Under the pieces are notes generated by a model that did no database searches, was not told the origin of the DNA, and saw only the letters and a program-made list of their open reading frames with translations. Below, one piece after another: positions 1 to 6,512 of a DNA stretch of 15,348 nt. The stretch is from assembly GCA_030837785.1 (NCBI GenBank), contig JAUQYA010000116.1, positions 1 through 15,348 of the forward strand, in the 5' to 3' direction. The position numbers and the translations under genes were made by a program. Source of the DNA: Albidovulum sp. Its GTDB lineage: Bacteria > Pseudomonadota > Alphaproteobacteria > Rhodobacterales > Rhodobacteraceae. How positions within the stretch are numbered: position 1 is the first letter of the stretch; each line of letters starts with the position of its first letter.

Positions 1-1
1 C

Positions 2-142
2 CAGATCGAGCGGTTCTTCAGCAAACTCAAGCACTTCCGCGCCGTCGCCACCCGCTATGACAAACGTGACGACAACTTCCTCGCATCCGTCCAACTCGCC
101 TCAATCCGCATCTGGTTGCGCGCATATGAGTCGGTGACCTAA
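2..142 (+). pseudogene. IS5-family transposase, C-terminal fragment (cut by window edge)
   Basis: An open frame runs from the window edge to TAA at 140-142 and reads QIERFFSKLKHFRAVATRYD, then about 26 more residues ending in YESVT. The ERFFSKLK…RAVATRYDK stretch is the region of IS5-family DDE transposases that carries the catalytic glutamate and the basic residues after it. Only the last 46 codons are visible, so it cannot be judged whether the rest is intact upstream. The element's end probably lies about 15 bp after the stop (roughly 157), just before the IS6-A terminus at 163, but no second inverted repeat is in view to prove it. The protein differs clearly from the IS5-family transposase at 8513-9270, so the two are separate elements. 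Confidence 0.8.
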
Positions 143-159
143 TGCGAACCAGTCTCCAC

Positions 160-180
160 AAGGACAGTGACGCTGTCCTT
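160..180. repeat. Palindrome at the 3' end of IS6-A
   Basis: AAGGACAG at 160-167 and CTGTCCTT at 173-180 form a perfect 8-bp inverted repeat around TGACG. It overlaps both the transposase stop codon (179-181) and the proposed IS6-A terminus at 163. It may be part of the transposase binding site, or a short hairpin that limits transcription into or out of the element. There is no T-run on the minus strand next to it, so an intrinsic terminator is not claimed. Confidence 0.5.
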
Positions 181-883
181 ATTCCGCACAGAGACCGCGC
201 CACTCGGCGAGAGCGGCGGCGCGGGTCAGCTTGAAGATATTCCGGTTGGAGAGGCTGCGTTCCTGGTTGAAATGGTTGAAGACAGAGGCATGGACGGATG
301 CAAATTTCTGCAAGGTTCGCATGCGGCGAAAGCGCAGCATTGCTCGTTCCCGTCTTCGGAACGGCAGGTGTGAATTCTCGGCGCGATTGTTCATCCAGCG
401 ACCGGTTTGCTGGCGGTCGCGGATGCCGAGCTCGCCAAGCGCGGCACCGTAGGAGCGCAGGCGATCCGTGACGAGGGTGTCCGGCCGACCGTGACGGCGC
501 ATTGCTTTTCTGAGGAATTTCAACGCAGCCCGACGATCTCGTGTCTTGGTCACGAAACTCTCCAGCACCTCGCCCTCGTGATCGACCGCGCGCCAGAGAT
601 AGTGGCGCGCGCCGTTGATCTTCACGAACATCTCGTCGAGATGCCATCTCCATCGGCTGGACCGCATCCCTTCGACGCGCCGCTTTCGAGCCTCTGCGGC
701 GAAGATCGGCCCAAACCTGTGCCACCAGAACCGGACCGTCTCGTGGCAGATGTCGGCGCCGCGCTCGTGCAAGAGATGCTCGACGTTGCGCAGCGACAAG
801 GGAAACCGGATATAGAGCATCGCCGCCAGCCGGATGATCTCCGGCGACGTCTTGATGGCTTGGATGCCCCCTCCCGGCGGCAT
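179..883 (-). pseudogene. IS6-family transposase, main part (codon 11 onward), 5' end displaced by IS110
   Basis: The frame of 234 codons contains the IS6/IS26-type catalytic core: Asp in WHLDEMFVKI (about residue 83), Asp in LVTDRLRSYG (140) and Glu in NNRAENSHLPFRRRER (169). The typical start PLSLRNVEHLLHERG…CHETVRFWW precedes it. Residues 1-10 of this frame (MPPGGGIQAI) are encoded by the left end of the IS110 element, not by IS6. The native N-terminus MTQRSPFRYF lies at 2241-2270, and joining the two across the GA core gives a seamless MTQRSPFRYFKTSPEIIRLA. The gene is therefore an insertional mutant, although the hybrid frame is open and happens to have the same length. No convincing ribosome binding site precedes the hybrid ATG. 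The stop codon lies inside a palindrome at 160-180. Confidence 0.88.
861..872 (+). repeat. Left subterminal inverted repeat of the IS1111-type element
   Basis: TGGATGCCCCCT is the exact reverse complement of 2224-2235. It lies 5 bp (TGGCT) from the GA core at 854-855. In an excised circle the two repeats would face each other across a 12-bp junction (5 + GA + 5). Confidence 0.88.
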
Positions 884-897
884 CGCAACGTGCCATG

Positions 898-920
898 GTG
901 ATGTTCTGCAAAGACATCAC
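898..920 (+). promoter_or_regulatory. Stem-loop in the short leader of the IS110 transposase gene
   Basis: GTGATGT at 898-904 and ACATCAC at 914-920 form a perfect 7-bp stem with a 9-nt loop. It lies 17 bp before the transposase ATG, and the likely ribosome binding site GAGAGGA follows it. It may tune transposase translation, or may be read through only from the promoter formed in the circular intermediate. The function is an inference from position. Confidence 0.4.
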
Positions 921-937
921 GGAAAGAGAGGACATCC

Positions 938-1966
938 ATGTCAGAGGTTACCATCATCGGCGTCGATCTCGCAAAGCGCGTCTTTCATCTGCACGGCGCC
1001 CGTGCGGACGGAACCGTAGCATACCGAAAGAAGCTTTCGCGCATGCAGTTGCTGGCGTTCCTGTCCCAGCAGCCCTGTTGCATCGTGGCCATGGAAACCT
1101 GCGCCACTGCCCATGGTTGGGGCCGCGAGATCATGAAGCTCGGCCATGCCGTCTCCTTGATCCCGCCAACCTACGTGAAGCCATTCGTCAAACGCCAGAA
1201 GAACGATACCGCCGATGCCGAGGCGATCGCCGAAGCGGCCTCGCGCCCGACGATGCGTTTCGTGGCCGTGAAGACCGAAGAGCAGCAGGCGCGTGCGATG
1301 CCGTTCCGCACCCGGCAAATGTTCGTGCGCCAGCGCACGCAATTGATCAACGCATTGCGCGGCCATATGGCAGAGTACGGGGTCGTAGCCCCACAGGGAC
1401 CCGCGAACATCCGCAATCTGGCAGTTGCACTCGCAGATCAAAACATCCCCTTGCCCGAGATCGTGCGCGACCTCGGCCGAGTCTATGTCGATCAGATCAC
1501 GAGCGTCGCAAGACGGATTGAGGATCTCGACCGGCAGATGCGAGAGGAGGCGAGAGAGACCCAAACGACGCGTCGGCTGCAGACGATGCCTGGCGTCGGT
1601 CCCGTAACGGCAGTCGCAATCGAGACCTTCGCCCCACCCATGGAAACGTTCCGGCGGGGACGGGACTTCGCAGCTTGGCTGGGGCTGGTCCCACGCCAGC
1701 ATTCCAGCGGCGGAAAGCCGCGGCTGGGGAAGGCCTCGAAGATGGGTCAGCGCGGCATCCGCAGACTACTGATCGTGGGCGCGATGGCCATGATCCGGGC
1801 GACCCTGCATCGCAGAGCCACCGGGAATTCCTGGCTCACTCGCATGTTGGCACGCAAGCCGAGGATCCTGGTTGCCACCGCGCTTGCCAACAAGATGGCG
1901 CGCGGCCTTTTGGCCATGACGACAAAAGGAGGGGATTACCGGGATCCGGCGGCAGCGACAGCATGA
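938..1966 (+). CDS. IS110-family (IS1111 subgroup) DEDD transposase / bridge-RNA-guided recombinase
   Basis: This 342-residue protein has both IS110 domains. The N-terminal RuvC-like domain begins IIGVDLAK and shows the full DEDD set: D10, E53 (VAMETCATAHGW), D90 and D93 (KRQKNDTADAEAI). The C-terminal Transposase_20 domain runs from about residue 215 (LQTMPGVGPVTAVAIETF) and contains HSSGGK, where S256 or S257 should be the catalytic serine. Nothing appears truncated, so the enzyme may be active. The ATG at 938 follows GAGAGGACATCC, a good Shine-Dalgarno. By family knowledge the protein pairs with the structured RNA of the element to recombine the circle junction with a target. Here the RNA would come from the 274 bp after the stop codon. 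Confidence 0.94.
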   Translation: MSEVTIIGVDLAKRVFHLHGARADGTVAYRKKLSRMQLLAFLSQQPCCIVAMETCATAHGWGREIMKLGHAVSLIPPTYVKPFVKRQKNDTADAEAIAEAASRPTMRFVAVKTEEQQARAMPFRTRQMFVRQRTQLINALRGHMAEYGVVAPQGPANIRNLAVALADQNIPLPEIVRDLGRVYVDQITSVARRIEDLDRQMREEARETQTTRRLQTMPGVGPVTAVAIETFAPPMETFRRGRDFAAWLGLVPRQHSSGGKPRLGKASKMGQRGIRRLLIVGAMAMIRATLHRRATGNSWLTRMLARKPRILVATALANKMARGLLAMTTKGGDYRDPAAATA

Positions 1967-2050
1967 GTGCTGAGCGCGCTTCACCCTGCGCCGGACGTCG
2001 GGAGTGTGAGAAGGTCACAGAACAGTAAGGGCAAAAAGATCGACAAGACC

Positions 2051-2180
2051 CGGATCGGAAAAGGCAGTCTACTTCAAGGAGCCGTTGAGCTCGCCGTCTT
2101 GAGTTGCCTCTGATCCGCGCATCGCCATACCGGCCCGCGGCCATGTTCAGTGCCGCAGTAAAGGCCTGACACATGAACGC
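2051..2180 (+). ncRNA. Candidate bridge RNA (seekRNA) of the IS1111-type element
   Basis: The region follows the recombinase gene, where IS1111-subgroup elements encode their guide RNA. First module: outer stem CGGATC (2051-2056)/GATCCG (2112-2117), second stem AGGCA (2062-2066)/TGCCT (2105-2109), apical hairpin GAGC (2079-2082)/GCTC (2089-2092). Between them is an internal loop with TACTTCAAG (2070-2078) on one side and CGTCTTGA (2095-2102) on the other. These equal the bottom strand of the right target half and the top strand of the left half at the site where the element sits. Second module: apical stem CAG-t-GCC (2148-2154)/GGCCTG (2163-2168). It is flanked by GGCCAT (2139-2144) and ACACATGA (2169-2176); the latter equals the element's right end plus the GA core. 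Exact RNA ends are unknown; transcription is inferred. Confidence 0.65.
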
Positions 2181-2223
2181 ACTCGATCACACGCTCAAAC
2201 CGTTCGAAAACCGCTTGCACCAA

Positions 2224-2235
2224 AGGGGGCATCCA
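2224..2235 (-). repeat. Right subterminal inverted repeat of the IS1111-type element
   Basis: AGGGGGCATCCA is the exact reverse complement of 861-872. It lies 5 bp (CACAT) from the GA core at 2241-2242, mirroring the spacing at the left end. Confidence 0.88.
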
Positions 2236-2240
2236 CACAT

Positions 2241-2270
2241 GAAGTACCGGAAGGGAGAGCGCTGGGTCAT
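2241..2270 (-). pseudogene. IS6-A transposase, N-terminal 10 codons
   Basis: Read on the minus strand, the ATG at 2268-2270 opens MTQRSPFRYF, after which the frame runs into the right end of the IS110 element. It is the missing start of the transposase at 179-883. The same start, in a related form (MSQHSPFRYFKTSPE), is seen in IS6-B at 2328-2402, which confirms the identification. The 5' region up to 2327 is the IS6-A leader and end. Confidence 0.88.
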
Positions 2271-2327
2271 GGCAAAACGCTATCCGGCACCCCGCCGGGC
2301 CTCAAGCCAAGTTTGTCTGACACTGTC

Positions 2328-2402
2328 TACGTACAGCATCACCGCCAGGCGAATGACCTCTGGGCTGGTTTTGAAATAGCGGAACGGCGAGTGTTGGGAC
2401 AT
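2328..2402 (-). pseudogene. IS6-family transposase, N-terminal 25 codons (IS6-B)
   Basis: The frame MSQHSPFRYFKTSPEVIRLA continues as VMLYV and then joins the IS6-A terminus, reading 15 meaningless codons to a TAG. The KTSPE(I/V)IRLA(A/V)MLY motif is shared with the transposase at 179-883 and identifies the family. It lacks all catalytic residues and is non-functional. Confidence 0.82.
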
Positions 2403-2459
2403 GGCGGGATGCTACCCAGCCCCCTGCCCCATCTCAAGCCGTGTTCTTCTGACAGGCCC
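2328..2459 (-). mobile_element. IS6-family remnant (IS6-B), 5' end only
   Basis: Reading inward on the minus strand, GGGCCTGTCAGA (2459-2448) aligns with the IS6-A end GACAGTGTCAGA (2327-2316), and similarity continues through AAC…GGCTTGAG. The leader and the first 25 transposase codons follow. The element then stops abruptly at 2328, where the IS6-A end begins. The remaining part of IS6-B is not in this window, so it was deleted or moved when IS6-A arrived. It lies 32 bp from the end of the alcohol dehydrogenase gene. Confidence 0.75.
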
Positions 2460-2491
2460 CGGCCCGATGTTCCAGAGCGCGCGCGGAACGG

Positions 2492-3580
2492 TCAGGCCGG
2501 GAAGGTGATCACCGACCGCGCCAGTTCGCCTTTGCGCAAGTCGGCGAAGCCCTCGTTTATCTGGGCAAGTCCGATCCGGTTCGAGATCATCAGGTCCAGA
2601 TGCAACCGTCCCGCCATGTAGAAATCGACATAGCGCGGCATGTCGACCCGGAAACGGTTCGACCCCATGTTCGAGCCCTGGAGCCGACGGTCGGATAGCA
2701 GCGAAACCGGGTCGATCTCCAGCTTCTGCCCCTCGGGAACCATGCCGACAATGGTGGCCGTGCCCGAGGGACGCAGCATCTCGTAGGCCTGTTCCGCGGT
2801 GGCCTTCAGCCCGAGTGCTTCGAAGGAATATTCCACCCCGCCGACGGTCATCTCGCGTACCGCCTCGACCGGGTCGCAGGTGCGGGCATTGACCGTATCG
2901 GTCGCCCCGAAGGTGCGGGCAAGGTCCAGCTTCGCGTCATGGATGTCGATAGCGATGATCCGCCCCGCCCCGGCGATGGCCGCACCGTTGATCGCCGACA
3001 GGCCTACACCGCCGCAGCCGATCACCGCGACGGTGGCGCCAACCGGCACCTTCGCGGTATTGGCCACCGCCCCCACCCCCGTGGTGACCGCGCAGCCGAT
3101 CAGCGCCGCCCGGTCCAGAGGCATGTCCGGGCGGATTTTCACCACCGCATGTTCATGCACCAGCATCTGCTCGGCAAAGCCCGCCAGATCGTAGAAATGA
3201 TGCACCGAACGCCCGCCCAGCGAAAGGCGCGGCGCCCCCGTTTCCGGGCGGCGGGTCTCGTGCTGGTGGTCGCAGTTGTAGGGCCGCCCGGTAGTGCAAT
3301 AGGCGCAATGGCCGCAGAAGACCGAGAGACAGCCGATCACATGGTCGCCCGGCTTCAACCCAGTCACGTCCTTGCCGACCCTCTCGACGATGCCCGCCGT
3401 CTCATGCCCCAGGACGGCCGGGGCCACCACGCGGTAGAGTCCGTCGATGTAATGGAGGTCGGAATGGCACAGACCAACGGCGGCGGTGCGGATCAGCACC
3501 TCGCGCGGGCCGGGATTGTCGATGCCGACCTCCTCGATGCTCAGCTTCTCTCCCGGGCGGTAAAAGACTGCGGCTTTCAT
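2492..3580 (-). CDS. Zinc-dependent alcohol dehydrogenase, MDR superfamily (class III-like)
   Basis: This 362-residue protein is a complete medium-chain dehydrogenase. Catalytic zinc ligands are C38 (GLCHSD), H59/E60 (GHE) and C163 (IGCAVTTG). Structural zinc cysteines are C89, C92, C95 and C103. The Rossmann motif GCGGVG is at 188-193, with an acidic residue after the second strand (IIAIDIHDAK) that favours NAD(H). The arrangement resembles the class III / aryl- and NDMA-type alcohol dehydrogenases, so the substrate is probably a primary alcohol or aldehyde of the pathway encoded upstream. The start is supported by AAGGGAG eight bases before ATG. It is the last gene of the cluster, 48 bp after the enoyl-CoA hydratase. 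Substrate identity cannot be read from sequence. No terminator is evident before the IS remnant that follows. Confidence 0.9.
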   Translation of the reverse strand: MKAAVFYRPGEKLSIEEVGIDNPGPREVLIRTAAVGLCHSDLHYIDGLYRVVAPAVLGHETAGIVERVGKDVTGLKPGDHVIGCLSVFCGHCAYCTTGRPYNCDHQHETRRPETGAPRLSLGGRSVHHFYDLAGFAEQMLVHEHAVVKIRPDMPLDRAALIGCAVTTGVGAVANTAKVPVGATVAVIGCGGVGLSAINGAAIAGAGRIIAIDIHDAKLDLARTFGATDTVNARTCDPVEAVREMTVGGVEYSFEALGLKATAEQAYEMLRPSGTATIVGMVPEGQKLEIDPVSLLSDRRLQGSNMGSNRFRVDMPRYVDFYMAGRLHLDLMISNRIGLAQINEGFADLRKGELARSVITFPA

Positions 3581-3628
3581 GGCGGTTCTCCCTTGTTGCG
3601 GATTGTCCGGGACTGCCCCCGGCCTCGG

Positions 3629-4441
3629 TCAGCGGCTGTTGCGCCAAGCTATGGCGGCCTTCAGCCCCTCTTCCCTACGGATGCGGTTGAACTCGGCGCG
3701 CTCGGCCCCGCCCGAGGTTTCGATCACGATGTCGGTTTCCACCGCCGCCAGAAGCGCGTTGCGCATGCCGCGGATGTCGAAACTGCGGTTGATCGCCCGC
3801 TTGGTCAGTTCCACCGAGAGGGGAGCCGCCGCAACGATCTCGCGCGCCTTCTCGAAAGCCCGATCCACATGACGGCCCTCCCGGACTGCCTCGGTCACCA
3901 GGCCGATCTCGGCTGCCCGGCTGGCGCTGATCTGGTCGTTGCCGGTCAGCAGGATGTCCTTGGCATGCTTCGGCGCCACCATCCAGGGCAGCATCATGGC
4001 GACGATGCCCGAGCCGAACCGCACCTCGGGCTCACCGAAGACCGCATCCTCGCCCGCGATGGCGATGTCGCAGGCCACGGCCAGTTCCAGCCCGCCGCCA
4101 ATACAATGGCCGTGGATGGCCGAGATGGTCGGCTTCGGGCAGTCCCAAAATCGGATGACGAAATCAAAATCCGCCTCCAGCACCCAGCGCCAGTCCTGAA
4201 TCGTCCGCTCGCCTGCCGCGGCGGATTCCTTCAGGTCGAAGCCAGCGGAAAAAGCCCTCCCCTCGCCCGAAAGGATGAAGCAGCGCACCGCGGGATCGCG
4301 TTCCAGAGCGTCCATGACCTCGTTCACTTCGCGCATCATCACCGAATTGATCGCATTCAGTACGCGCGGGCGGTTGAGGATGATATGGGCGACGCCCTGG
4401 TCGGAGAGTTCGACCCGGATCGCCTCGTAGTCAGTGCTCAT
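3629..4441 (-). CDS. Enoyl-CoA hydratase/isomerase (crotonase family)
   Basis: The 270-residue protein starts MSTDYEAIRVELSDQGVAHI. The oxyanion-hole segments GRAFSAGFDLKE (61-72) and HGHCIGGGLELA (110-121) are present. Both glutamates of true hydratases are there: E119 (GGGLELA) and E139 (FGEPEV). The mid-protein IGGGLELA lacks the serine seen in feruloyl-CoA hydratase/lyases, so simple hydration or isomerisation of an enoyl-CoA is the better reading. I chose the ATG at 4441 because homologous sequence begins there; the open frame extends further upstream, but only inside the preceding gene. The start overlaps the end of the acyl-CoA synthetase gene by 11 bp, so translation is probably coupled and the CoA thioester made by that enzyme is a likely precursor of its substrate. 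Confidence 0.9.
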   Translation of the reverse strand: MSTDYEAIRVELSDQGVAHIILNRPRVLNAINSVMMREVNEVMDALERDPAVRCFILSGEGRAFSAGFDLKESAAAGERTIQDWRWVLEADFDFVIRFWDCPKPTISAIHGHCIGGGLELAVACDIAIAGEDAVFGEPEVRFGSGIVAMMLPWMVAPKHAKDILLTGNDQISASRAAEIGLVTEAVREGRHVDRAFEKAREIVAAAPLSVELTKRAINRSFDIRGMRNALLAAVETDIVIETSGGAERAEFNRIRREEGLKAAIAWRNSR

Positions 4442-6512
4442 GGTGCGGCTTCTCTTTCCGGCGCAGGGCAAGGCAGTCGACGGCAAGCGCCCCCTCCGGC
4501 CCCGCAAGGACCGGGTTGATCTCGATCTCGGCGATGCGGCCCGCGGCGCCTGCGGCGAAGGCGCTGAAACGCGAAATCAGGGTGCAAAGCGTCTCCAGAT
4601 CGGCGGGCGGGCGGCCGCGGGCGCCGGTCAGCAGCGGAAAGGCCGTCAGCCCCTCCAGCGCATGCCGCGCGGTTTCGGGGTCGAAGGGTGGCAAGAGCGC
4701 CGTGGTGTCGCGGAAGATCTCGGTGAAGACGCCGCCGAGGCCAAGCGTGACCAACGGGCCGAAATCAGGGTCGGTGGTCATGCCCAGGATCAGTTCCACA
4801 CCTTGTGCCATGGCCTGCACGATGACCGGTGCCTGCGGATGGCGCGCACGAAGCGCAGCCCATGCCGCCTGCGCCTCTCCTGCATCCTTCAGCCCGAGGA
4901 AGACACCGCCCAGATCAGATTTATGCACGATGGCCGCATCGTCGATCTTCAGCACGACCGGCCAGCCGTGGCTGGCGGCAAAGGCAGCAATCTCCTCCGG
5001 GCGCCGGACTTCCGCGAAGGAGGCGCAGAGGATGCCAGCGTCTTCCAGCAGCCGGAATCCCTCGGCATTGCGCAGCATGTCCTGCCCCGCATCCGCAATG
5101 ATCGCACGTGCCACGGGCGACAGCGGCAGGGGTGGCGTCGTATCGTTCTCGGCCGGCCCGAAGCGCCAGCTCCGCAAATGGCCAAGCGCGGCCAGTCCGC
5201 TGACCGTGCCCATCAGCACCGCGATACCCTGCCCGCGCAGTTCCTCGGCGACAGCGGGGGAAAGCGTGGTGGCGATGTTTCCCATCACCGCCACCGGCTT
5301 GCCGGTCCTGGCATGAACCTTGAGGACGGCCGCCGCCGATTGTTCCGAGAACGGACGGTCCGGCGGCAGGTTGGAGGCCATGACCACGATGCCGACGCCG
5401 GGATCTTTCGCCATCTCGCCCAGCACCGGGGCCATGACATCGCCGCCATCGCCCCAATAGTCGAGCGGGTTCGATGCCTCCATTCCGGGATCGAGATGCG
5501 CATTGATGGCCGCAAGCGTCTGCGGCGCCAGTTCCGCGAAGGACAGGCCAAGGTCGGCGGCCAGGTCGGCGATCAGTTGCCGCTCGCCGCCGGAATCGGT
5601 GCCGATCGCGATACCCGGCGCGGGCATGATCCGGCGCAGGGCCATCAGTTCGGCGGTATCCAGCAATTCGTCGAGGCTGCGCACCTGAACCACGCCATGG
5701 CGCGCGAACGCCGCGTCATAGGCGGCGTTCGACCCGGAAAGCGCGCCGGAATGCGAGATGGCAAAACGCTTTGACGCCTCGCTGCGCCCCAGTTTCAGCA
5801 CGATGACCGGCACGCCCTTCGCCCGCGCCAGATCGGCGGCGGCAAGGAATCCGCTGGGGTTCCGGACCGTCTCCAGCACGCAGGCGATCACCCGCACATC
5901 GGTCGCCTCCACAAGGAAACGGATGAAGTCGGCGGCGCCGGTTGTCAGTTCCTGCCCCGCCGAGATAGCATAGTCGAAGCCCATCTGGCGGCGGTTGCCG
6001 ACCAGCCCCGACCAGCTGGAGCCGGAATGCGAGATCAGCGCCACGCCCGAAGGTGCGGGCAGCGCCTTGAAGGGCATTCCGGTCAACTGCAGCCGATGGC
6101 CGAGGTTGACGAAGCCCATGCAATTCGCGCCGCAGACCGCCATTCCGGCACTGCGCGCGATTTCGCGCACCACCTCTGCGCGCGGACGGCCCGCTTCCTC
6201 GCCATGGGCGCGGCCGAACAGGACAGCGCCCCGCAGGCCCGCCCTAGCGGCATCCGTCATCGAGGCCACCAGATGTGCGTCCCCCACCGCGAAAGCCGCG
6301 CAGTCCACCCCACCCGGCACCTCCGCCAAGCTGCCATAGCAGACCATGCAGCCGATCCGGTCATAGCGCGGATTGACCAGCACCACCTCGCCCGCAAAAT
6401 CCAGATGACGGACGGATTGCAGCAGGTTCGCGCCGAAGCTGCCCTCCTTCGGGCTGGCCCCCACGATCGCCAGCCGATCGGGGCGCAGGAGCGCCGAAAT
6501 GGCATCGCTCAT
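4431..6512 (-). CDS. ADP-forming acyl-CoA synthetase (acetate-CoA ligase family, fused alpha-beta)
   Basis: This 693-residue protein has the single-chain NDP-forming layout. A CoA-binding domain covers about 1-135 (RLAIVGASPKEGSFG). Succinyl-CoA-ligase-like flavodoxin domains cover about 150-430, and a C-terminal ATP-grasp domain covers about 480-690. The phosphohistidine is expected at H254 in AISHSGALSGS. The ATP-grasp part shows VVLKIDDAAIVHKSDLGGV and the metal-binding EIEINPVL near the end. The family makes acyl-CoA from an organic acid, CoA and ATP (giving ADP and phosphate) or works in reverse. Members include synthetases for pimelate, acetate, arylacetates and hydroxycinnamates; the substrate here is not deducible. 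It overlaps the truncated oxidoreductase gene by ATGA at 6509-6512 and the hydratase gene by 11 bp. Confidence 0.9.
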   Translation of the reverse strand: MSDAISALLRPDRLAIVGASPKEGSFGANLLQSVRHLDFAGEVVLVNPRYDRIGCMVCYGSLAEVPGGVDCAAFAVGDAHLVASMTDAARAGLRGAVLFGRAHGEEAGRPRAEVVREIARSAGMAVCGANCMGFVNLGHRLQLTGMPFKALPAPSGVALISHSGSSWSGLVGNRRQMGFDYAISAGQELTTGAADFIRFLVEATDVRVIACVLETVRNPSGFLAAADLARAKGVPVIVLKLGRSEASKRFAISHSGALSGSNAAYDAAFARHGVVQVRSLDELLDTAELMALRRIMPAPGIAIGTDSGGERQLIADLAADLGLSFAELAPQTLAAINAHLDPGMEASNPLDYWGDGGDVMAPVLGEMAKDPGVGIVVMASNLPPDRPFSEQSAAAVLKVHARTGKPVAVMGNIATTLSPAVAEELRGQGIAVLMGTVSGLAALGHLRSWRFGPAENDTTPPLPLSPVARAIIADAGQDMLRNAEGFRLLEDAGILCASFAEVRRPEEIAAFAASHGWPVVLKIDDAAIVHKSDLGGVFLGLKDAGEAQAAWAALRARHPQAPVIVQAMAQGVELILGMTTDPDFGPLVTLGLGGVFTEIFRDTTALLPPFDPETARHALEGLTAFPLLTGARGRPPADLETLCTLISRFSAFAAGAAGRIAEIEINPVLAGPEGALAVDCLALRRKEKPHHEH

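Larger units (their letters stand above)
854..2242 (+). mobile_element. IS110-family element, IS1111 subgroup, inserted in IS6-A
   Basis: The element is bounded by the dinucleotide GA at 854-855 and 2241-2242, one copy of which belongs to the target. Taking out 1387 bp restores the interrupted IS6 reading frame exactly. Perfect 12-bp inverted repeats TGGATGCCCCCT (861-872) and AGGGGGCATCCA (2224-2235) each sit 5 bp inside the GA core. Such subterminal repeats define the IS1111 subgroup, in contrast to classical IS110 elements that lack them. The layout is a short left end, the DEDD recombinase gene (938-1966), then about 274 bp of noncoding right end. In this subgroup the bridge RNA/seekRNA is encoded in the right end, and here a fitting structure can be read there. 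Confidence 0.9.
163..2327 (-). mobile_element. IS6-family insertion sequence (IS6-A), split by an IS110 element
   Basis: The outer limits are proposed from GACAGTG at 163-169 and its inverted copy CACTGTC at 2321-2327; beyond these seven bases the ends match only weakly. Without the inserted 1387-bp IS110 unit the element would be 778 bp, a normal IS6-family length. The outer 8-bp flanks (TCCACAAG left, TACGTACA right) do not match, so no target duplication survives. The right flank is the interior of another IS6 transposase gene (IS6-B) and the left flank is the IS5 tail. This fits the replicative transposition and adjacent deletion typical of IS6 elements. The exact terminal bases are uncertain. 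Confidence 0.65.

Noticed and set aside
27..935. Long 302-codon minus-strand frame over the IS6 transposase
   Set aside because: It is the shadow frame of the IS6-A transposase; its translation is rich in Arg/Pro/Ser with no motif.
884..937. Bridge RNA in the left end of the IS110-type element, as in the IS110 subgroup
   Set aside because: Only about 80 bp of noncoding left end exist and no guide match to the target was found there; the right end holds the matching structure.
155..2335. 8-bp target duplication around IS6-A
   Set aside because: TCCACAAG and TACGTACA do not match.
2939..4519. 526-codon plus-strand frame antisense to the dehydrogenase and hydratase genes
   Set aside because: High-GC antisense shadow; both antisense genes have complete catalytic residues and family-typical lengths.
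4434..5774. 446-codon plus-strand frame
   Set aside because: Antisense shadow of the acyl-CoA synthetase gene, with no recognisable domain.
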